From Pedobacter lusitanus (GTDB lineage: Bacteria; Bacteroidota; Bacteroidia; Sphingobacteriales; Sphingobacteriaceae), in assembly GCF_040026395.1 (NCBI RefSeq), contig NZ_CP157278.1:3410001-3474000 (forward strand): a stretch of 64,000 nt of DNA. The letters are read 5' to 3'. Below, piece by piece: positions 16,991-24,318 of the stretch (its first letter is position 1; every line of letters starts with the position of its first letter). The notes under the pieces were generated by a model that had not been told where the DNA came from, searched no databases, and saw only the letters and a program-made list of their open reading frames with translations. Position numbers and translations under genes: made by a program.

Positions 16991-19396
16991 TTAAAATTTG
17001 TAAGCAATGCCGACTCTGTAATTTCTCAATGGCTCTGTCTGCCATGCATAAGCGGTAACAGTACCAAAATTATAGATTTCACCATCATACAGGTATTTAT
17101 TTAAGATATTAAACACGTTACCTGTAATTTTGATATTGCCTTTACTCCAGAACAGTCCGCCGTCCAAACGGAAATAGTTTGGTAAAGGTTTATCATCAGA
17201 TCTGCTCCAGCTACCCGGTACGCGGTCAATCTGCCAGGAGAAGCCTGTAGAAATTCCGGCACCTTGCAATAGTCCGTTTTGTACAGTGTAAGTTAACCAG
17301 CTATTTGCAGTATGTTTGGCAAACCCGGGCACAACATCTCCTACTTTAATACTTTCCACATCAGGATTTGCTTTGGTTACTTTACCATCAGTATAAGCAT
17401 AATTGGCTATCAGCTGTAGTCCTCTGACTATTTCTCCTCTCAGATCAAACTCAATACCCTGTACTCTTTTTTCACCCAGAACAACACTGTATATCTTTTT
17501 GGGATCAGTTGGGTCTCCGGTCAGTTCGTTTTGTTTGACGATACGGTAAAAAGATAAAGTTGTGTTGACCTTACCGTCAAGCCAGTCCCTTTTGAGACCA
17601 AATTCCGTATTGACTCCGGTAACCGGTTTAATCTTGCCTCCGTCTCTGAGTATTCCGCTCTGAGGGATAAAAGCCTTGTCATAAACGGCATATAAAGAGG
17701 TATTGTTGTCGATAGAGTAGCTCAGACCAAACCTTGGTGAAAACTGGTTTGCCTTATTGGGATCTTCGGCACTTTTACCCCAGCTGTATTCTTTGATATT
17801 GGTAAACCTGCCGGCCAGGGTTAATCTTAATTTGTTATTAAAAAAGCCCAGTTCTTCCTGCAAATAAAAAGAGTGATACTTAGAGCCGATTAAACCTCCG
17901 GCATCTATAGCCCGCTCTTTTAAAGGAGTTAAGCGTCTGATATCAAAAGCCGTATATGCTGCCGGATTAGTCCCATATACAGGATGTTCGCTGTTAAATG
18001 GACTGGCATCGGAATCCAGGTTAACACTACTGTTCCAGTCAGCTGCGTATTTTTTATCTCCGGCATCAAAACCAGCCAGAATCCTGTGCTGTACAGCGCC
18101 TGTATTAAAGTTTCCGTTTAAAAATACCTGAGCCAGTTTCATACTGCTGGTTGCATCCCATATTCCAATGTTACGAATGATTGTTCCGTCGGCATTTATT
18201 TTAGATGGCCAGCCGCTGTTACCCGACATATTGTAATTATAATATGCTCCCTGGGCGGTTAGCTTCCAGTGCTCATCAAACCTGTGCTGCACATTCAATG
18301 TAATGCTTTGGTCATTGATGATTGTAGGTGGAATCAAGGGATCAGATTGTGACAAATTAACCGGTAAACTACCATAACCATTTACTCCAAACACATAAGA
18401 GGAGCCTACCTGACTGGTTTTAGCCCGCTGCAAAGTATACTCGGCAGTAAACTTAGTATTCCCGGTCTGATAAGACAGCACCGGAGCGATACTGTACCTG
18501 TCATTGTATTCAAAGTCTCTGTGTGATTTTTTATTTTGCCCGGATGCATTGAGTCTGAACAATAACTTACCATCTTCAGTCAGTTTTCTATCAAAATCCA
18601 CAGTAGTACGGTACAATCCGTAACTTCCGGTAGTAAATGAAACTTCCCCTTTATTGATTCCCGTAGGCTTTTTAGTAACTACATTATATAACCCGCTCGG
18701 ATCTCCGCTGCCCAGCATAAAACCTGCCGGACCTTTAACAAATTCAATATGATCAACAAAACTCATGTCTTCGGTAAGGGGTCCCCAAAAGGAATTAACC
18801 ACATTAAAGCCATTTCTAAAAGCCTGAATCTGTGAACCCCGCATTTTGATATTGGCATACATATCAGCCCAGTGCTGGGTACGTATGGCTCCGCTGACAT
18901 TTCTGATTACTCCATCACTCATACTGGTGATCTGCTGGTCTTTGAGGACTTGTTCGCTAACAATCTGAATATTTTGCGGTGCCTCCAGCAAAGGTTCATT
19001 TAACCTTAAAGTGGCAGATGGCAGACTTACTTTATATTTATTTTTAATCGCTGCAATTTTGACTTCCTGTAAAGCTTCATCATTTTCAGCTAACACAAAA
19101 TCTATGGTTTGTGTTTCTCCGGCATTCACTGAGATGTTTTTTTCAGTAGAACGAATGCCTATTGCCGAGGCTTTGATTGTATGGGTTCCTGCTTTGACAT
19201 GTTTAATCACAAACTCCCCCTTTTCATCAGTCATAGTGGCGATGCCTTTGCCTTTCAGTGTAATCGAGATTTGGGAAGCGGCCTTTCCGCTGGATATGGT
19301 AACTTTGCCTTTTATCACTGCGCTTTGTTGCGCTAAAGCGATTAAACTACTAAACAACAGCACTGCTGTTAGTATAGGTAATTTGGTTTTATACAT
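16991..19396 (-). CDS. TonB-dependent siderophore receptor
   Basis: Outer-membrane receptor that imports ferric siderophores using TonB energy. A signal peptide (about 1-22, ending ALA) is followed by a CarboxypepD_reg-like domain (about 28-110: IKGKVTISSGKAASQISITLKG). The plug domain runs from about 135 (EAPQNIQIVSEQVLKDQQ, VRNVSGAIR, FVKGPAGFMLGSGDPSGLYNVVTKKP) to 250, the FhuA/FpvA-like subtype. The barrel ends in an aromatic residue (YRVGIAYKF). Length 801 is typical. Controlled by a promoter with an overlapping palindrome at 19428-19484, consistent with metal repression. Divergent from pnuC. Confidence 0.9.
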   Translation of the reverse strand: MYKTKLPILTAVLLFSSLIALAQQSAVIKGKVTISSGKAASQISITLKGKGIATMTDEKGEFVIKHVKAGTHTIKASAIGIRSTEKNISVNAGETQTIDFVLAENDEALQEVKIAAIKNKYKVSLPSATLRLNEPLLEAPQNIQIVSEQVLKDQQITSMSDGVIRNVSGAIRTQHWADMYANIKMRGSQIQAFRNGFNVVNSFWGPLTEDMSFVDHIEFVKGPAGFMLGSGDPSGLYNVVTKKPTGINKGEVSFTTGSYGLYRTTVDFDRKLTEDGKLLFRLNASGQNKKSHRDFEYNDRYSIAPVLSYQTGNTKFTAEYTLQRAKTSQVGSSYVFGVNGYGSLPVNLSQSDPLIPPTIINDQSITLNVQHRFDEHWKLTAQGAYYNYNMSGNSGWPSKINADGTIIRNIGIWDATSSMKLAQVFLNGNFNTGAVQHRILAGFDAGDKKYAADWNSSVNLDSDASPFNSEHPVYGTNPAAYTAFDIRRLTPLKERAIDAGGLIGSKYHSFYLQEELGFFNNKLRLTLAGRFTNIKEYSWGKSAEDPNKANQFSPRFGLSYSIDNNTSLYAVYDKAFIPQSGILRDGGKIKPVTGVNTEFGLKRDWLDGKVNTTLSFYRIVKQNELTGDPTDPKKIYSVVLGEKRVQGIEFDLRGEIVRGLQLIANYAYTDGKVTKANPDVESIKVGDVVPGFAKHTANSWLTYTVQNGLLQGAGISTGFSWQIDRVPGSWSRSDDKPLPNYFRLDGGLFWSKGNIKITGNVFNILNKYLYDGEIYNFGTVTAYAWQTEPLRNYRVGIAYKF

Positions 19397-19427
19397 CTAA
19401 GTTATTTGGATTGATTATGAATAAGGG

Positions 19428-19459
19428 CAAAAGTAAGTGATACATCTTTAAAATTCAAA
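19428..19459 (-). promoter_or_regulatory. Promoter for the siderophore receptor
   Basis: On the minus strand TTTG (19456-19459), a 20-nt spacer and TACTTTTG (19428-19435) match the full consensus. The receptor ATG is about 32 nt downstream. Confidence 0.75.
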
Positions 19460-19484
19460 CTATTTAAAATAATTCTAAATAGTT
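19458..19484. promoter_or_regulatory. Palindromic operator overlapping the -33 element
   Basis: AACTATTTA (19458-19466) and TAAATAGTT (19476-19484) are perfect inverted arms around a 9-nt spacer that is itself nearly symmetric. It covers the edge of the receptor's -33 box and lies 20 nt before the pnuC -7 box. I infer binding of a Fur- or DtxR-type metal repressor; the protein is not identified. Confidence 0.55.
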
Positions 19485-19503
19485 ATGGACAGAAAAATAA
19501 TTT

Positions 19504-19511
19504 TACATTTG
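19504..19511 (+). promoter_or_regulatory. -7 box (TACATTTG) directly before pnuC
   Basis: Perfect TAnnTTTG, 4 nt before the pnuC ATG at 19516. No clear -33 element. Confidence 0.45.
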
Positions 19512-19515
19512 GCAC

Positions 19516-20154
19516 ATGGTAGCTATTGTTGATGTAGTCAGGGAGAGTATCACCCATTTTTTCAGGGTAACCAGCTGGCTGGAATGGTGCGGTGTGATTA
19601 CAGGGACTCTTTGTGTCTGGCTCGCGGCAAAAAACAATATTCTAAACTGGCCACTTGCCATTATAAGTGTACTGATCTATATTTTCATCTTTTTTGAAAG
19701 TAAGTTATATTCTGATATGGGTTTGCAGGTATATTTCCTGGTCACCAACGCCTATGGCTGGTATTTCTGGAGCAAAAACAGGAATAACTCTGAGTCATCC
19801 AGACCCGTAAGTACAATTACCAATAAAGAAATGGCCCTTTCGGCTATAGCAATTATTCTCCTCACCATTCTTCCTGGAACTTTACTCCATTATTTTACCA
19901 AAGCATCCTATCCATTCCTGGATAGTTTTTGTACTGCATGCAGTCTTGTTGCCCAAATCTTCCTGGCCAGAAAAATATTACAGAACTGGCTGATCTGGAT
20001 TTTTGTAGACATTATTTATGTGGGTGTTTATATCTCCAAAGATCTGTATGCAACGGCAATCATGTATACCTTGTATGTTTATATTGCATGGGTAGGTTAT
20101 CAGGGATGGAAAAAAACAAGGTTAGAACAGCAATCACAAGGAATTCATGATTAA
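19516..20154 (+). CDS. pnuC: PnuC-family nicotinamide riboside (or thiamine) transporter
   Basis: Inner-membrane facilitator of the PnuC/SWEET-like fold that takes up an unphosphorylated vitamin precursor. The conserved start WLEWCGVITGTLCVWLAAKNNILNWP (split over residues 21-46) and NAYGWYFW with W(V/I)FVDI later are PnuC hallmarks; about seven membrane segments fit 212 residues. The NadR-type kinase overlapping its 3' end by 8 nt suggests nicotinamide riboside uptake and trapping. The related thiamine transporter PnuT cannot be excluded because a TPP riboswitch unit lies downstream. The start ATG 19516 is 4 nt from a -7 box. Confidence 0.85.
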   Translation: MVAIVDVVRESITHFFRVTSWLEWCGVITGTLCVWLAAKNNILNWPLAIISVLIYIFIFFESKLYSDMGLQVYFLVTNAYGWYFWSKNRNNSESSRPVSTITNKEMALSAIAIILLTILPGTLLHYFTKASYPFLDSFCTACSLVAQIFLARKILQNWLIWIFVDIIYVGVYISKDLYATAIMYTLYVYIAWVGYQGWKKTRLEQQSQGIHD

Positions 20155-20674
20155 GAAAATAGCTATTGTAGGCCCTGAAAGTACGGGAAAATCAACCATT
20201 ACAAAATTATTAGCCAAACATTATGATACGCTTTGGGTATCAGAGTTTGCGCGCTATTATTGTGCAGCATTGACAGCCCCCTGTACTATGCAGGATGAGA
20301 TTAACATGTTTCACGGGCAGGTAGCACTGGAAGAGTCTGTACTGGCCATGACAGAAAAGGATTTTATTTTTTGCGACACGACGATTCTGACTGTAAAAAT
20401 ATGGAGCGATGAGATGCTCGGTGAAACACCGCAAATGGTTTTAGATGCGTTGAATGAAAGAACCTATGACCTTTATCTGCTGCTTGATATAGACTTGCCA
20501 TGGCAGGAAGATCCTTTACGCGATTTTCCTCATATGCGTGAGCATTTCATGTCTGTCTGGCATAAAGAATTAAAAAACCTGAACGCTAATTATGTTGTTG
20601 TCGGAGGTATTGAAGACCGTCTGCAAAATGCAATTACAGTAATAGATCAGTTCTTAGAAATAAAAACGGCTTAA
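20147..20674 (+). CDS. NadR-type P-loop kinase (probable ribosylnicotinamide kinase)
   Basis: A 175-residue AAA/P-loop protein. Walker A is GPESTGKST (residues 9-17), the form seen in the C-terminal kinase domain of NadR and in Ttd14. FARYYC near 36 and FCDTTILTVKIW near 80 contain conserved family segments; the LID-like part is QEDPLRDFPHMR. It has neither the NadR helix-turn-helix nor the adenylyltransferase domain. Probable role: phosphorylating nicotinamide riboside imported by PnuC. It overlaps pnuC by 8 nt, which indicates translational coupling. A 50-residue ORF follows after 29 nt. Confidence 0.8.
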   Translation: MIKKIAIVGPESTGKSTITKLLAKHYDTLWVSEFARYYCAALTAPCTMQDEINMFHGQVALEESVLAMTEKDFIFCDTTILTVKIWSDEMLGETPQMVLDALNERTYDLYLLLDIDLPWQEDPLRDFPHMREHFMSVWHKELKNLNANYVVVGGIEDRLQNAITVIDQFLEIKTA

Positions 20675-20703
20675 AATTTAAAGACATTAAATAAACAGAT
20701 CAA

Positions 20704-20856
20704 ATGAACGAAACAGAATTTTTAGCCTATTGTAAAAGCCAGCTTACCGGCCCGCTTAAGGATGAAGATGTGATTACCATGTTAACTGCCTGGGGAAGTA
20801 TTAAATATTCACAGGGTTATCAGAATGCATTAGAGGAGAAAGAAGATATAGAGTAA
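20704..20856 (+). CDS. Small hypothetical protein (50 residues)
   Basis: Frame ATG to TAA coding for 50 residues, starting MNETEFLAYCKSQLTG and ending EEKEDIE. It is acidic, soluble and mostly helical in character. It lies 29 nt after the NadR-type kinase in the same direction and before the promoter of the TPP riboswitch unit, so it would be the last gene of the pnuC operon. Function unknown. Confidence 0.6.
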   Translation: MNETEFLAYCKSQLTGPLKDEDVITMLTAWGSIKYSQGYQNALEEKEDIE

Positions 20857-20875
20857 GCCCTCAGACACCGTTTAA

Positions 20876-20905
20876 TTGCTATATCTAAAATATTTCATAC
20901 ATTTG
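20876..20905 (+). promoter_or_regulatory. Promoter of the TPP riboswitch transcript
   Basis: TTG at 20876-20878, a 19-nt spacer and TACATTTG at 20898-20905. Transcription would begin about where the riboswitch begins. Confidence 0.75.
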
Positions 20906-20907
20906 CC

Positions 20908-21040
20908 GATATCAAAAGGGGTGCCTTGTTTTGTAAAAAACACAAAGACGGGCTGAGATCATACCCATTATTTGATAGCTGAATAAATATCATGCTATTC
21001 AAATATACACCTGATCCGGATAATGCCGGCGGAGGGATTG
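20908..21040 (+). promoter_or_regulatory. TPP riboswitch (THI element)
   Basis: The conserved core is visible in order: GGGGTGCC (20918-20925), CTGAGA (20953-20958) followed by ACCC (20963-20966), and ACCTGATCCGGATAATGCC from 21009, closing with GGCGGAGGGA. A long variable arm lies between GTGCC and GGGCTGAGA. Thiamine pyrophosphate binding is expected to lower expression of the TonB receptor downstream. No intrinsic terminator is visible between the aptamer and the gene, so control is more likely at translation start. Confidence 0.93.
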
Positions 21041-21045
21041 GAGTT

Positions 21046-21105
21046 ATGGAGTTTAATTATGTTGCATTAGCCCTATGTGTAACAGGTTTTACTAAAAAAC
21101 AGTAG
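21046..21105 (+). CDS. Putative 19-codon upstream ORF after the riboswitch
   Basis: An ATG at 21046, preceded by GGAG, opens a 19-codon frame (MEFNYVALALCVTGFTKKQ) that stops at TAG 21103-21105, only 4 nt before the TTG start of the receptor. It could be a leader peptide coupling riboswitch state to receptor translation, or chance. Short and without recognised relatives. Confidence 0.3.
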   Translation: MEFNYVALALCVTGFTKKQ

Positions 21106-21109
21106 CAAA

Positions 21110-23560
21110 TTGAAAACATTACTGATCGCAGTTATAGCTGTGTTCCTTTTACCTGTATTGGCCAGCGCGCAATTTACAATTTCGGGGTCCGTTTCAGAGC
21201 AAACAAAGCATACCGGTTTACCCGGAGCAAGTATCAGCCTAAAAAACACAAACAACGGTATAAACAGCAACTCTCGCGGAGAATATCAGCTCAAAAACAT
21301 CAAAGCAGGTAAATATGTCCTGACAGTAAGTTTTGTGGGTTATGAAACTCAGCATCAAACTATTGAGGTTAACGGAGATCAGCGAATTGATTTTGAACTG
21401 AAACCTTCGGCATACCTGGCTGATGAAGTTATTGTAATGGCCACCAGAGCAACAGAAAAATCCGGTACCACTTATAAAAATGTAAGCAAAGCTGACATTG
21501 CTGTCAATAATTTTGGTCAGGATTTACCTTTTATAATCAATAATACACCAGGAGTCGTTGTGACTTCGGACGCTGGTGCAGGAGTTGGTTATACAGGTAT
21601 CAGAATCAGGGGAAGTGACGCTGCCAGAATAAATGTCACAGTGAATGGTGTCCCATTAAATGACTCTGAAAGTCAGGGTGCTTTCTGGGTAAATATGCCT
21701 GATTTTGCTTCTTCGGTTGAAAGTATTCAGATTCAGCGTGGCGTGGGTACCTCTTCCAATGGTGCTGCCGCCTTTGGCGGGAGCTTAAACATCCAGACTT
21801 CTGCACCTGCCTTGGATCCTTATGCTGAAGTGAACAGTACTTACGGCTCTTTCAATACTTTAAAAAACACGGTAAAAATCGGAACAGGATTAATTGATAA
21901 CAAGTTTAGTTTTGACGGCCGTCTATCCCGTATACAATCTGATGGATTTGTAGACCGTGGTGCATCGCTATTGAAATCTTATTTCTTATCTGGTGCTTAC
22001 CATGGAAAAACTGATCTGTTACGTATCAATGTCTTTTCAGGTTCAGAAAAGACCTATCAGTCATGGAATGGTGTGCCTGAATCAAGACTAAGGGGAGACT
22101 TACAGGGAATGAAAGATTATATTGTTCGAAATGAACTGACAGGTGCCGATGCAGATAACCTGTTAAATTCTGACAGCCGGAAATACAACTCATTCCTGTA
22201 TAAAGATCAGAATGATAATTACTGGCAGGATCACTATCAGGTATTATACGCCAAACAGTTTAATGATAAGCTCTCTTTTAATGGTGCGCTCCACTATACC
22301 TACGGAAGAGGTTATTATGAAGAATTTAAGGCCGGTCAGCTTTTCGCTGACTATGGTCTGAAAAACCCTGTAATTAACGGAGCTCCTGTTTTATCAACTG
22401 ACCTGGTACGCAGACGCTGGTTAAACAACAATTTTTACGGCGCAACCTATAGTTTTAACTATAAGGCCAGTTCCAGTTTAAACTTCACGGTAGGAGGTGC
22501 ATACAATCAATACCGTGGTAAACATTATGGTCAGATCAGCTGGTCACAGGTGTCTTCAAATCTGAATAACTCAGATCACTATTATGATGGCGATGGAAAT
22601 AAAAATGATTTTAATGTCTATACCAAAGTATCCTACAGCCCGGCTGAGAAACTTAACTTATTCGCAGACCTGCAATACAGAGCACTGAAATATGATATTA
22701 CAGGGAAAGATAATGACCTGCTGCCTTTAAATGTTCATGATAAACTCAACTTCTTTAATCCTAAAATTGGTGCATCGTACTTTATAGATCCGAAAAGTAA
22801 TATTTATGCCTCCCTGAGTGTGGCTAATAAAGAGGGCAACCGGGATGATTATGTAAATGCCAATGTGGGGACTGTTCCTCATCCTGAACGTTTGTACAAC
22901 GTGGAAGCAGGGTATCGTATCAAAGATAGCCGTTACAGTGCTGGTATCAATGTTTATGGTATGTTCTATAAAGATCAGCTTGTGGTTACCGGTAAAGTAA
23001 GTGATGTCGGTGCATCAATCAGACAAAATGTACCGAACAGCTCCAGACTGGGAATTGAATTTGACGGATCTTATACGCTTAGCAGATACTTTTTAGTTAA
23101 TGCCAATGCCGCAATCAGCAGAAATAAGATTAAGGATTTTTCGGAGTTCATTCATAATTATGACACGAAAAAGGAGGATATGTATACTTACACCAATACC
23201 AATATTTCCTTTTCACCTGATGCGGTATTGTTTGGAGAGCTGGTTTATAAACCATTTACCGGTTTTGCGATTGCTTTACAAAGTAAGTATGTGAGCAAAC
23301 AGTATATGGATAACACACAAAATGAAGGCAGGAAACTTAACGGTTACTGGGTTAACAATCTTCGTTTAGGCTATGATTTTAGCTTCAAAGGTGTTAAGAA
23401 TATGAATATTGGTTTGCTGGCTAATAATATTTTAAACAAAAAATATGAGTCAAATGGCTATACCTATGGTTCTTATAGCGGTGGTAACAGGGTAACAGAA
23501 AACTTCTACTTCCCACAGGCCGGAACTAACTTACTTTTGTCCTTAAATGTTAGATTCTAA
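21110..23560 (+). CDS. TonB-dependent receptor, probable thiamine outer-membrane receptor (OMR1-type)
   Basis: Outer-membrane receptor with a signal peptide (about 1-20, ending ASA), a CarboxypepD_reg domain (about 22-100: ISGSVSEQTKHTGLPGASISLK), a plug (about 115-235: GVVVTSDAGAGVGYTGIRIRGSDAARINVTVNGVPLNDSES split) and a barrel ending in LLLSLNVRF. Length 816. The TPP riboswitch directly upstream makes thiamine or a derivative the likely substrate, as in the riboswitch-linked receptors described in Bacteroides. The start is TTG 21110-21112, supported by the signal peptide MKTLLIAVIAVFLLPVL. A ThiE-like gene follows after 36 nt in the same unit. Confidence 0.88.
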   Translation: MKTLLIAVIAVFLLPVLASAQFTISGSVSEQTKHTGLPGASISLKNTNNGINSNSRGEYQLKNIKAGKYVLTVSFVGYETQHQTIEVNGDQRIDFELKPSAYLADEVIVMATRATEKSGTTYKNVSKADIAVNNFGQDLPFIINNTPGVVVTSDAGAGVGYTGIRIRGSDAARINVTVNGVPLNDSESQGAFWVNMPDFASSVESIQIQRGVGTSSNGAAAFGGSLNIQTSAPALDPYAEVNSTYGSFNTLKNTVKIGTGLIDNKFSFDGRLSRIQSDGFVDRGASLLKSYFLSGAYHGKTDLLRINVFSGSEKTYQSWNGVPESRLRGDLQGMKDYIVRNELTGADADNLLNSDSRKYNSFLYKDQNDNYWQDHYQVLYAKQFNDKLSFNGALHYTYGRGYYEEFKAGQLFADYGLKNPVINGAPVLSTDLVRRRWLNNNFYGATYSFNYKASSSLNFTVGGAYNQYRGKHYGQISWSQVSSNLNNSDHYYDGDGNKNDFNVYTKVSYSPAEKLNLFADLQYRALKYDITGKDNDLLPLNVHDKLNFFNPKIGASYFIDPKSNIYASLSVANKEGNRDDYVNANVGTVPHPERLYNVEAGYRIKDSRYSAGINVYGMFYKDQLVVTGKVSDVGASIRQNVPNSSRLGIEFDGSYTLSRYFLVNANAAISRNKIKDFSEFIHNYDTKKEDMYTYTNTNISFSPDAVLFGELVYKPFTGFAIALQSKYVSKQYMDNTQNEGRKLNGYWVNNLRLGYDFSFKGVKNMNIGLLANNILNKKYESNGYTYGSYSGGNRVTENFYFPQAGTNLLLSLNVRF

Positions 23561-23596
23561 AGACTAAATTAAAAAAATTATCAGGTATATATACAC

Positions 23597-24229
23597 ATGA
23601 AAAAATTCATCGAAAAACTTCAGTTTATCACCCATGATATTGATACCCTGACTCACATAGAACAGGCGCAGATTGCTTGTGAAGCGGGAGCAAAATGGAT
23701 TCAATACCGTTGTCTGACTAAAGATGACGAAGCTCTTCTGAAAGATATTCATGCCATCGCAGAGATCTGTGATGACTGGGGAGCTACACTGATTGTAACC
23801 AATCATATTCATTTAAACAGAAAGGCAGATATCCAGGGTTTCCACATTGAAGACATGGATGCTGATTTTAAAGCTTTACGTGAACAACTGGGCGAAGATA
23901 TTACTATTGGCGGGTCTTCAAATACTGTTGAAGGGTTAATCAGAATTGCTGCTGAAGGTGCGGATTATGCAGGCTGCGGACCTTTCAGCCATACGGATAC
24001 CAAACCCAATAATTCTCCATGGTTAGGACTGGATGGGTATACAGAGATTGTTGCAGTCTTAAAAGAAAAGGGAATTGAGCTTCCGGTGCTGGCCGTAGGC
24101 GGCGTTAAGTTAACTGATGTTGAAGCCCTGACAGGAACCGGTATCTTCGGAATTGCAGTTTCTTCTGCAATTAATCAGGCTGAAAACATGAAACATGCTT
24201 ATCAGGATTTCTATGATCTTGTAAAATAA
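23597..24229 (+). CDS. Thiamine phosphate synthase-like protein, divergent
   Basis: A 210-residue TIM-barrel protein of the ThiE/TenI superfamily. The phosphate-binding part is well kept: GADYAGCGPFSHTDTKPN and VLAVGGV. However, key ThiE positions differ: the QxREK loop reads QYRCLT, the (N)DD metal loop reads TNHIHL, and the GVHLGQ segment reads GFHIED. ThiE activity (joining HMP-PP and thiazole phosphate) is therefore doubtful; a TenI-like or regulatory role is possible. It lies 36 nt after the receptor and shares the TPP riboswitch transcript. Start ATG 23597. Confidence 0.72.
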   Translation: MKKFIEKLQFITHDIDTLTHIEQAQIACEAGAKWIQYRCLTKDDEALLKDIHAIAEICDDWGATLIVTNHIHLNRKADIQGFHIEDMDADFKALREQLGEDITIGGSSNTVEGLIRIAAEGADYAGCGPFSHTDTKPNNSPWLGLDGYTEIVAVLKEKGIELPVLAVGGVKLTDVEALTGTGIFGIAVSSAINQAENMKHAYQDFYDLVK

Positions 24230-24233
24230 TACT

Positions 24234-24266
24234 AATGTCAGATATGACTCTGTCATATTTGACATT
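24234..24266 (+). terminator. 15-bp hairpin after the ThiE-like gene
   Basis: AATGTCAGATATGAC pairs with its inverted copy (one G-T pair), 3-nt loop. No T-run follows, so it may be an mRNA 3' stabiliser or a weak terminator rather than a classical one. An in-frame ATG at 24235 lies inside the stem and is unlikely to be the start of the next gene. Confidence 0.45.
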
Positions 24267-24269
24267 ACA

Positions 24270-24301
24270 TTTCAAAAATCCTTTCTTATCCTATACATTT
24301 G
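24270..24301 (+). promoter_or_regulatory. Promoter for the MFS gene
   Basis: TTTC (24270-24273, one mismatch to TTTG), a 20-nt spacer and a perfect TACATTTG (24294-24301). It favours a start at TTG 24319 rather than the upstream ATG. Confidence 0.5.
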
Positions 24302-24318
24302 TTCCAAATCATTTTCCT

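Noticed and set aside
19011..19400. 129-codon frame opposite the siderophore receptor N-terminus
   Set aside because: Complement of the CarboxypepD_reg and signal-peptide part of the receptor; no independent evidence.
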